Source: Leptodontidium sp. MPI-SDFR-AT-0119
Taxonomy: Eukaryota; Ascomycota; Leotiomycetes; Helotiales; Leptodontidiaceae
NCBI GenBank assembly: GCA_020726505.1
Contig: JAHLEZ010000008.1
Coordinates: 1,240,001 to 1,304,000, forward strand
Reading direction: 5' to 3'
DNA: 64,000 bases
The position numbers were made by a program, and so were the translations under genes. This document shows, piece after piece, positions 36,497-46,021 of this stretch; the first letter of the stretch is position 1, and each line of letters starts with the position of its first letter. A model generated the notes under the pieces. The model did not search any database. It was not told the DNA's origin and saw only the letters and a list, made by a program, of their open reading frames with translations.

Positions 36497-37592
36497 TGCG
36501 ATGGGACTTGCACTCCTCAATTCGCACGTCAATCGTTCCCTTGAAGCATTTTCACCAGCCAGCGGTCGTCATTATATACATAGTAGCAGGAGAGCGAGGG
36601 TGAAGGTTGCGATGCGAGGCTGAGCGGGGGTTGTTGGATGGTGTTCGGCAAACGCAAGGCTGACGAACAGCTTCGGCAGTTGAGCATTTTCGACTGCGAG
36701 CTCATCCCCCCTTTTCTATCCGCTTACGATCTTCACACATCACAACAAAGGAGCACAGAGTTATCGCCCACAGTTGTGATTCTGGCCACTTACAGCTCTA
36801 CATCAATCACATCTGGAAATGAAGCAAACATCTCCAGCTTTCCTGCAGGTTACCTCTCTCTTCTCCGTTTCATCAAGCTCGAGCTCTTCAATTGCAAACC
36901 GGACTTTCCTTTCTCATTCCGCTTGTTGACCTTGTTGAGAATATTAAGCGAAGCAAATATACCAAACCAGGGCCAATTTTTCCTCCATCTTTTGAGGTGA
37001 TGGGTCTCAAGGGCGAAGACAGAGCGATGACTGCGAGGTGGGCCAAATTCGTCTCCGGTGAAGTGAGTTACTTTACTACCTACTTATACAATTCACTTTA
37101 ACGATCAAAACTAAGGCTTGCCCAAACCTAAGCTCGGCTCTTTCTTAAAGCCAATGTCCTGAAATGATTTAGATACTTTAAATCGGTTCTCATTTATAGA
37201 TATACCTAAGTAGTAAAGAGAGCGATAGTTGATCGCCTACCTAAGTACAGTAATCTTCGCTTCACTGGAGATGAATTTGGCCCGCTTCGCTGGCTCACAA
37301 TCATCTAAGAAGCATAGCCCCTCCGTTCTCTCGATTCAGAACACGGAAAGACGCCATACTTGCATTTATGAGAGCTTCAAGACCTCCACTTCTTCTCAAT
37401 GTTCCTGTTGATTTCAAAGCATTCTTCAAGTTTGTCCCCGAAAAGTGTCCGGAGACACGTGATCACACACCATTTGGACATCAAGTCTTTCAGAGTTGGC
37501 TAGTATAAAGCATCTCTGGTTCCGTTTCTATTTATTCAGTAGTATACAAACTCTCTCAATCTCTGGACTGATTCGGGTCATTTCATTGAGCC
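36497..37592. other. Intergenic holding an inverted repeat
   Basis: The left part is the promoter side of the SDR gene. No gene is convincing; 36892-37101 is an open frame of unknown meaning that runs into the left arm of the inverted repeat. Confidence 0.4.
37033..37290. repeat. Imperfect inverted repeat, diverged by transitions
   Basis: The left arm begins at 37033 (GCGAGGTGGGCCAAATTCGT) and the right arm ends at 37290. Over 34 aligned positions the arms differ at five, all G/A or C/T transitions. A second shorter match (ACTACCTACTTATA against TATACCTAAGTAGT at 37201) lies inside in the right order for a fold-back. The loop is roughly 105-170 bp. A related copy lies at ~3047-3087. Confidence 0.6.
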
Positions 37593-38298
37593 ATGTCCCT
37601 ACAAAACGCATCTCAGGAGGACATCACAGAATGGGTGAAGAGTGTAAGTTACTTCTGCAGTGCATTTCATGACGAATCTTCCCAAAAGAAATGTATACTC
37701 ACAGGATATTAGTTCCACAGAGCATCGGATTCTCTGACAACTACAGATTTGGGGAAATATTATACCAAGAATGGTTCGTTGAAGTTTGCGAACAATGAGT
37801 TACTTGTTGGACTTGATGCTATCAATACAGTACTACATATCCCCGCCCTGCTTAATATTTCTCACATGGCCTGTATTACCAGAGAGTTTGTTACTGATAT
37901 CAACCTAAAGTTCTTCGGCACCACATTCCCCCTCCTCTCAAGCATGAAGCACGAGATCGTCAACCTAGGTACCGCTTCCCTCCCTTAATCCCATCAATAC
38001 CTTCAGTCCCAACCGTGAAACTCTAGAAAACGTATACTAAAACCTACCAGACGTAATTGATAATAAGATCTACCAAACATGTACCATCACCTACACCGTG
38101 AAAGACGATCCTCAGAACCGCACCATCAAGATCCTAGCAATGGGTGTGTTCCATCTCGTGCCTGGCGCTGACTTCAAGAGTGGCGAGCCGATCATTGAGC
38201 GGTTTGATGTTTTTCTTGATGGGAGCGAGGTCTTTGGTGTTATTGGGGAGTTGCAGAAGTTGAAGCCGGCGAGGAACAGGTGGATGAACCAAAAATAA
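37593..38298 (+). CDS. NTF2-like (SnoaL-type) small protein
   Basis: Three exons (37593-37643, 37713-37968, 38051-38298) give 184 aa. The pattern is that of the NTF2-like alpha+beta barrel: an N-terminal helix (EDITEWVKSFHRASDSL), a YYTKNGSLKFANNELLVG strand-loop block where the ligand pocket opens, and C-terminal strands (TCTITYTVKD, GVFHLVPGADF, IIERFDVFLDG). Such proteins are often cyclases, hydratases or ligand carriers in secondary metabolism, but the reaction cannot be told. No signal peptide. It converges on the sugar transporter. Confidence 0.72.
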
Positions 38299-38557
38299 TG
38301 ATTGCATGTCTCACCAGCGCTTCACATCCAAACAAGCAGACAAAGAAGCTCATTGTCATACACCGGGTGTGTCCAGCTTTGCAATCAAACATACATTAAT
38401 TTTTGATATTCGAGTTCTTGCAAAGATTCTGCTTGATCGAGCTACAATGCGTCATAGATAGAGACTGTTTCCTTAATCAAAAGCGCAGATCTTTCAAAAC
38501 CATCCCTGACCACCATATGATTCCACCCATTGCAGTCTCCCAATCGTTAGCATGAAA

Positions 38558-40936
38558 TTAGATAGCCACTTCTCTCTCCTTAGCCTGCTGTTGAAGTCTT
38601 GGGCTAGCTGTATTCTCAATGACCTCGGTATGAGGGGTCTTCTCAACAGGGTTATGGCCATGCTCCTCATCACCAACAGCTTTAGCCAACTCAGTAACAC
38701 CGAAACTAAAGCACATTAGCACCAAATCACCCTATCACTTCTCAAAGAACAGGGGGGAAACTACTCACATATCATCCATCCTCTCCAAACTCAAACCCTT
38801 AGTCTCCGGGATAAGAAACCACACATAAAAGAACATACTAAAGCAGAAACTGCCGAAGATAAAATAGGTGCCATAACCATGTTTGCCCACCGTCTCCATC
38901 ATATGCGGCACCGCCTGCGCAACAACAAAATTAAACAACCACTGCGTCGCAGCCGCAAGCGCCACATTCATAGCTCTCAGTCTCGCGGTGGGGATCTCAG
39001 ACACGATGATCCAGCAGCAAGGACCCCATCCGAATTGGAAGAATGCTGCGAACAGGAAGATACATGCCAGTGCGAAGTATCCCACACCTGGGATCGGCTC
39101 GCCTGTAACGGGGGGCTTGAAGCGGACGTAGAATCCGATGACGAACATGGCGCAGCCTTGGGCGATGGATGTCCAGAGGAGGGAGCGACGACGGCCGAGT
39201 GAGTCGGCAGCGAAGAGGAGGAAGGCTGAGCAGGTTACCATCTTGGTGACGCCGTATATTCCGGTAGCGAAGAGGCCGGTGTCGGTTCCCTGTACGTGTG
39301 TTAGGCGGTTATCTATCTGAGGGAGGAAGTATAAATACAGTGATTCCCAAGTTCTTAAAGATGAGAGGCGCGTAGTAGTTGATGGCGTTGCTGGTCGAGG
39401 GTCAGTATTCTTGCCCGAAGCCTCCTCAAGGAAGATGGGGGATCCTACGTTCCGGTCATCTGTTGGCATATCATAAGTCCAATGGAAATAAGAGCTCGGT
39501 TTCGGTTTCCCTTGATAGTCCACATCTCACGTTGTAAGTCCCAGAAGCTCGCGCCTCCGATCAAACGACGCTGGAAAGTCCGTTAGCTTTGTTCATGATA
39601 GATAGACATCTGAGATTCTAGCCTCGTTCTCGAGTTGCTCTCTCATCTCATCGAGTTCCATCTGGACGTAAGGGTGGTCGCGGGGCAGGCTGAGAAGAAG
39701 GTCAGTGAGACTTCCTTGAACTGATGCAGTGGACTCGCTTTGTAATTCGAGATAGAACCTCGGTGGCTCTCTCCCAGTTATCATTCCGAGCAAGCCATCT
39801 TGGAGACTCGTTACAGAAGAATACGCCGATGAACAGGAATAGTGCAGGAATAGCTTGGAGGGCCAATGGGACGAGCCAGGTAGAGTTGTTTGTCTTTTGA
39901 GGTTTGAAATTTTTGTAACTTCCCTTGAAACGATGTCAGGCTTGGTTCGATGCTACCAATTCAAAATGGGTGGAGGTGAAATGCTTACATAGTTGACCCA
40001 GAAACTCAGCATAACACCAGTTGCGATGAAAAGTTGATAGAGACCAGTCAAGCCGCCACGGATGGCACGGGGAGCATTCTCGCTAACATAAAGGGGGGTA
40101 AGCATGCTTGCTGCGCCAACGCCGAAGCCAGCAACAAGCCGTCCGACGTAGAGTCCATCGCTATTGCATTTAGTCAGTAGTTAATGGATTTTATTTTCAC
40201 ACAGTTGACTCACAGGTAGCCTTTGGTAGCGCATTGAAGAGTTACACCAAGGCAAGTTACTGCAGCTGCTAAAAGCAGGGATGGTCTTCTTCCCCATTTG
40301 TCTGCAATGTAATAGGCGATCAAAGCTCCAAAGAAACATCCTCCCTGGAGAGTGCTGACAACTGCAAGTTGGTTAGTCTGGCTCCGAGATACTCGATTAC
40401 AGTGGCTTACTGTTGCTGTTCAGGGTAGCGGCAATCTCTTTCGTGATCTTATATTCCCTGGGATAGGTTAGCCAGGATTTCCAGATCGGACTGAACATAT
40501 GCATACGCCTTGAATGCATCCATGACGATAATGCCTCCAATAGATCCAATGTCCCATCCGAACAACATGCCACCAAAGCAGGCTATCACTTATCAGTCGA
40601 ATCCTCGTAAAGCCCATCCTCGAGGATAGGTCTCATTTACGACCGCTTGTGGGGCATGATGTTGTTGCCGTTCAACTCTGGACTCATTCTTACCTGAACA
40701 TGCTGCGAGACGTTAGTTTAGGAGTTCCCAGGAAAAATATCTGAACGTTTGCCATATATCCATGTGCTTCAGACGAGAAGGAAATAGGAAGGACGTACCC
40801 AAGACGAAGATGCGCCAACCATAAATCTCGGGAGGATCACTTTCGAAACTTTAGCATGACTCCAGCTGAAAGACGGCTTCAATGGCACTCACGTCTTCAT
40901 CGCCTCATTCTTAACAACCTTTTGCAACAACCCCAT
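38558..40936 (-). CDS. MFS sugar/quinate-type transporter (SP family)
   Basis: A 12-TM proton-coupled sugar porter of 548 aa. I resolved 13 exons: 40936-40893, 40839-40799, 40702-40694, 40582-40507, 40457-40411, 40361-40214, 40160-39989, 39923-39739, 39689-39608, 39570-39449, 39390-39339, 39289-38769 and 38705-38558; they sum exactly to 549 codons. Exon 3 is only 9 nt. Intron 8 is GC-AG (donor GCGAGT). Motifs: [14 protein letters not shown] (TM1), [68 protein letters not shown] and [13 protein letters not shown]. The substrate is unknown; its neighbour is a DUF2264 gene on the same strand. Confidence 0.9.
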
Positions 40937-41992
40937 CTTTGCGGCTGCGTGATCCCAATCTAAGAAAGTGACTTTAAGTTGACAAGAAGCTGAACAGCAG
41001 CTGTGGAAGTTCCCTTTGTGAGAGTGGAAACATGCAGCAAGGGCGGGCAGCAATTCGCTCATATATTCAAGCTCTTCTGGACAACCGGAGGGAGGTGGGA
41101 ATAGCATGGGGAAGCACGCATCCAGGATGCACATTACCCCAGCCAGTGTAACCCCTCCTCGGCCAAGAAGGGTAAAGTTCCACAGTCCAGCTATTAGCCA
41201 GCCAATCGACGATTGGGTAAATTGGATATAACATTTGTCAACCGCCAACTGAGAGAACATCCAGCCACTGGGCTTTCTCCATCAGATAGCACGCTGGTGT
41301 TTTGGGCGAGAGGGCTGAGGCCCCGCACGCGGGTGGTCGAATTATCCAGCTCGTTGTTTCTCCTCAATTGAGAATGTGTATGCCACATGGATGATCGGTA
41401 TGGAAAGAGTTTGGATTTGGAAACGACGTGCAGTCTGACTGAGATAGTGGATACTGATTGCTGGGGATCCAATGGTAGACTCGAGCACTTACTCTGAACA
41501 GCCAACAGGCATGCTGCCAGATGTAGCACTCGATCCACATGACGGGGTACCAGCTCGTGCACACTCTAACAAACATCCAGCTGGAAGATAATAAATCCTA
41601 GCAAGTCTGTAGAGGAAATGGGAAACCGGGACAGATCACTTACTCGTGACAGCAGTTAGTGGGAATGGCAGGGTTGTAGAAACCCAAAAGTTTGGTCGAG
41701 CCTGTGCCTAAATAGAAGCAATATCATTAACATAGCTTGGTATTAATGCCACTTCTGCTCGAGCTGTCGTCGGAGATATCGAGGTGTGGCTGATGCTTGT
41801 TCAAATAGTCGTCGTCCGTTGATTCTGGGCAGTTGCTTGGTAGCTTGGCACATACACCTCGAGGAGGACGAGAATCGAGAGAAAGATACTACCAACAGTC
41901 AAAATTCCGCCAAAACAAAAAAAGTAGTCTAACACGAATTGGAGGATTTTCAAAGGTACCCTCTAAGTACATATCCCTGTCCTGTACAGAAT
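40937..41992. other. Promoter region of the sugar transporter
   Basis: About 1 kb between the transporter start and the 3' end of the DUF2264 gene on the same strand. Short ORFs are present (41194-41576) but none looks like a real protein. Confidence 0.4.
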
Positions 41993-44196
41993 CTACGATG
42001 AGATCTCCTCTGCAAGCCATTTAGGAACAACAGGCTTGCTATCCCACCCATCGAGATATGTCGATGGCTGCACCTTTTCCCCTGACGGCTTCGCATAAAT
42101 CGCCGTGACATACCAGATAGTCTCCCCTTTTTTGATCGTATGCTGAAGAGTAGGAATGACCGTCCTACTCTCAACAATATTCGAGTTCGGATCAGCATTG
42201 ACATGCATCGCCGTCCGTTTCGTATCGGCTTCAAGTGCAACGATACCCACAGCTCCTTTGGAAACGGCAAAAGCACCAACGGCTCCTGGCGAACTTCCTT
42301 CGGGGGTGTTGAGATCGTAGTTTCCGATGATTTTTGGAAGAGTTCCCTCGAACGTCTTGGAATTATAGAGATCGAGATACCGGCCGTTCGGCTTCGTTTC
42401 GTTGTAAATGGCGAATGCTCCATCTGCAGTCATTACTTCACGGCCAGCCTCGATTTTGTGGACTCTTAGATGCCAGTTTGGAGTGGGCTCGACAGGCGGG
42501 AGGAGGTAAGTCTTGATCTTGACGTCGGGGAATGGCCTCCAAATTGATTTCAGGACTGGCTGGTCGTAGTGCGTCTCGATGATGGCCTCTTCACAGATGC
42601 GACGAGTTTTCCAGATATCACCGCCATCGTCTGATAAACCTAGCTGAGAAGCGAGAGCAAATTGTTCAAGTGTGTAGCATCCCGTAGGTACCGAGTATCC
42701 ATATGCGCTGCTGTAGGCGAATGCTCCGTACTTTGCGTGTGTACCCTTCATCGGGTAGCTGCAAGCCTGGCCAGAGGAGAGAATCAGACGATGGCCCCCA
42801 AGGTAGCTTATGATATGGCCTGGATGCTTCAGAGCCCTGATTTTAGGTATGAGTTGGGTTGGATAAGGCTCTTCCTTCGATGTCCAGAATGGGTGGTCCT
42901 GGGGGACAGCCAAGCATATGAATGCAAGGCAAGCCCACATCGGACTTTGTGGGGAGTTGTAGTTCTCCGCCATGTACATATTCGGGAAACAATACCCAAC
43001 AGTCAAGGTTCCTGTCGGACTCCAAATGTTCTTCTGAGTTTGCCACCAACGGAGGTTTCTGAAGAGGAGACCTTTCACGATTCCCCAAGTCAGAGGAGCA
43101 GGAAGCTCGATGTCGGCGTAAGCACACGCCCCCCAAAACGAAGCCATTGCAAATCGATATCCAACACTGCGGCCAAATGGGGTAGCTCGGCCCTCTTCAT
43201 CGAAGTAGTGGATGAAGTCCAGAGCATAATCTTGGGCTCTCTTCTTGAACTCAGCGGCCTTGGCTGGATCATCCTCTCCTGCAAGTTTGGCGTAGAGAAG
43301 CTGGAGGAACTGGATCGCGAAACTTCCACTGTAGTAATCTTGCTGCCAAACTCCAACAGGTCCATCGTTTGACCAACCCTCACCTCGGTAAAACGAATTC
43401 AGATGGATGATATCTTGCTCGATCTTTTCTTGTGAATACTTGCCACCATTTTTCTTGAGCCCGAGATTCGCGAATACTCGGAACCAAAGCCCTAGATGCA
43501 CAGTCAGTCCATTACTCTTCGATGAATAAACATGCTCTCTTGAACTATTCACTAAATAAAATCTGGAAGGTACGAACAATTGGTATTTGGCATACTGTCT
43601 CTCATTAGTTGCATATTCCGAAATAGGTGTAGGACTTACTTTTTCTCATTGATGCTGTTTCCCAACCACCTCTCAACATTACCCCTCTCCGTCTCACTCA
43701 AAGACTCCCAAAACACCGGAGCAACAGCAAGAGTAAATCCCATCGGACACATTTCTACCATCCTCTGATCATTGTCTCTTGGATCGCCCCAATACTCAGG
43801 GCTCTCGGGATTTGTTCCTGTTTCTCATCAGCTCCGATCCCCAATTCGCAATATCTTTGGGGACATTCGAAGATTCAGATTTTGATGGGAAAACTCGCCC
43901 TGCTTCACAGCTTCAATCCACAACTCCGTCCCATCATAGGTCCCTCCCCCAGCAAGAAGAGCAGCCAATCCCCACGCCGGTCTCCAAATCCCTTCAACCT
44001 CCGCAGCAGTCTCATCGAATCTCACAGCCGTCCCACCTGGAACTCTGATCCTAGCTTTGAGAGGAGAGAAATGTGTTTTCAAAGGATCAAGCAACGTCTT
44101 CAATAATTCCTGAACAGACTCCCGATCTCCAATTTTGACTTCGGAGAAAGGGTGGATGCCATCATAGCCCAAGACCATTTGCTTGGATTGAGCCAT
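41993..44196 (-). CDS. DUF2264 family protein, possible glycoside hydrolase
   Basis: Four exons (44196-43899, 43817-43640, 43594-43578, 43491-41993) give 663 aa. The third exon is 17 nt, and intron 1 begins with GC (GCGAGT...CAG). The protein shows the DUF2264 pattern: [15 protein letters not shown] (~70), [55 protein letters not shown] and a [20 protein letters not shown] block, consistent with an (alpha/alpha)6 barrel followed by a beta-rich C-terminal domain. From memory and unverified, members have been linked to CAZy family GH154 (beta-glucuronidase). No clear signal peptide, so the substrate would be imported, possibly by the neighbouring transporter. Confidence 0.85.
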
Positions 44197-44352
44197 TTTG
44201 AAGTTCCGGATTAATTTTGATGGAAAGAGGAGGAGACGGTAGAATCAATATGTGAAAGGGTTGGATGTCCGAGAATGTCACAGGCATTTACAAAACCTCC
44301 GGGTTCTGGATATATACCTCCGCATTCAAGAGTGGGACCACTGCGGATGTAT

Positions 44353-44400
44353 TGCATGCCATGGTTCGCGCAAGTGCTCGCCGAGCCGCCATGGCATGCA
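44353..44400. promoter_or_regulatory. Perfect 12-bp inverted repeat upstream of the DUF2264 gene
   Basis: TGCATGCCATGG at 44353-44364 and CCATGGCATGCA at 44389-44400 are exact reverse complements with a 24-bp spacer, about 155-205 bp before the start codon. It could be a binding site for a dimeric regulator or a hairpin in a 5' UTR. Confidence 0.4.
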
Positions 44401-44641
44401 TTGTTTGGTTGGTGATGGCGGGGTGAAGGAGGAAAAAGTGCCGGTGCGATGGATGGCGGCTAAATGCGAAGGTGATAGATTCACACCTCCTGGTTGATCT
44501 GTTGAGCAGTTTCACATCCAGACATTTAGGAACGACTCTGCTTATGCTTCTACATTTATTTTGATGTGTTCTACTTACTTTGACAACCTTTTATCAATAT
44601 GGTTTCTCGGAAGTACCTTAGGAAATTAGGATATCGACTTC

Positions 44642-45164
44642 CTAGCTAGAATTTAGCGGAGTGGAAACCGTCCTGGTAGAACCACAATACCCAAACATTT
44701 CGCACACAAACTCCTCTGCAATGTCAGACCCGCCTTGGCTCAGAAGCTCAGCCAACTCTCGTCTAGCACGGCCATTCCCAGCTTCAGCCTGTTTCTCCAG
44801 CTCGTTGCTCCAGGTCTCGCCCTCTCGTCGCTCGTCATTGCTCAAGCCATCAACCCCAACCAACACTAACCCCTCTTGCTTGAACTGGGTGAACAATGCC
44901 ATGTCTGCATTCTCAAGTTCCTCCTCGAACTTCAACATGCTTGACTGTATGACCTTCTGGGCCGACTGAATCATATTTGATAGTCGGGGCTGGTCGTAGA
45001 TCAGGCTCCATATCTTCAAGAGCATCAACGTCAATCGGCTCTTGCTTAATCTTGACATCACGACTGGATTGTCGGAGATCAGAATCTGAGCGATCGCGCT
45101 TCTTAGATATCGACTGAGAAGTCTCGACATCCAAGTCTATGATTTCTTGCTTCAAGTTTGGCAT
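44642..45164 (-). CDS. Small protein with SUMO-type motifs; model uncertain
   Basis: I do not recognise the family. From the ATG at 45164 the frame reads NLKQEIIDLDVE ... DVKIKQEPIDVDALED. That includes two matches to the sumoylation consensus (LKQE, IKQE), each followed by a SUMO-interaction-like hydrophobic/acidic stretch. The convincing C-terminal half (SAQKVIQSSMLKFEEELENA ... WSNELEKQAEAGNGRARREL) lies in another frame, ending at 44642. A short intron with a weak GTTGAT donor right after EPID and an ATTCAG acceptor would join the two in phase; otherwise there is a frameshift. Likely nuclear and partly coiled coil. Confidence 0.45.
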
Positions 45165-45387
45165 GCGTGTCTAGGGTGCGGGTGCAGAGCTTTTAAGCTG
45201 TCTGGTCCTAGGGTTTCGAGAGTGATATGGTTCGGCCGATGGCAGGTCCGTCTTCATCTATGATGATGAACCTATGAGCTGGCACCATGGAGATCTAGGT
45301 CTGGACTTCTCCTCTCTCATATGTCTTGTGCTCTTTCTGCGGTTCTATGTCAGCGGCATCATAGTAGGTAGTGTCTTAGCCATGTAC

Positions 45388-46012
45388 CTGTAGCTTTTCG
45401 TTGGGTGAACTTTCTCTCGCCCACGTCCATGTGGTACCAGGATCGCCATTCCTTGCGCTCGCAGCCATTACCCGTGCTCGGAATCCGCCCTGATTAATTA
45501 TTTGGAGTTCTTCTAGGGATACCTTGCGCTCGGCTCCTGTGAGTTTCTCCCACGCATAACAGTGGAGTGATGGGGGATAAGGGACGATGCTCAGATGCTC
45601 CAGAAAGTCTATTGATGTATAAGCAAGATGCAGAACCTTTTTCTTTCTGTCTCTTTCTTTACAAGCAACTTACCAAAAGTCCGGTAACAGAAGCGGCAGA
45701 GCACCTTTCTGGTGAATGTGTACGTCCCCTCCTGGAAGAACATGTCCTGGCCGTTGACTCGAGGTCTGTCCAGGCTGTATCAAGATCAGCTATCTTTTCA
45801 AAGGCAGCAGGCGGGATCTCGTACGTTGTTCCCATCGTAACACCATGTTTTTGGAGCTTCGTGGGTCAACACTCTCAGCATGGAATAACCCAAAGTCCTC
45901 TCGAGATCTCGATGATGGGCAGACTCCTTGTTGCTTGGGGCCAACCAAAGACCTCCTCCAAATACAGGCTGAGAATAGTGATTTCATCCAGCAACAAAAG
46001 CTTCACAATATC
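45388..46012 (-). pseudogene. HET-domain gene fragment, C-terminal part
   Basis: Read on the minus strand, this carries decayed HET-family sequence directly after the stop of the intact HET gene: DIVKLLLLDEITILSLYLEE, then SRGLWVIP (the R.W.IQE block) followed by a TGA, ESVDPRSSKNMVLRW in a second frame, TTYEIPPAAFEKIADLDTAW in a third, and FFQEGTYTFTRKVLCRF. A later exon-like block reads HLSIVPYPPSLHCYAWEKL ... TWTWARESSPNEKLQ to a donor at 45387. At least three frame changes and one stop make it non-functional. Confidence 0.5.
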
Positions 46013-46021
46013 GGATCCTTC

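Noticed and set aside
36638..37101. Possible gene between the SDR and the inverted repeat
   Set aside because: Two short frames without homology or splice logic, the second ending inside the repeat arm.
41194..41576. Short minus-strand frames upstream of the sugar transporter
   Set aside because: Overlapping frames with many Cys/Trp/Ser and no protein pattern; probably 5' UTR and promoter.
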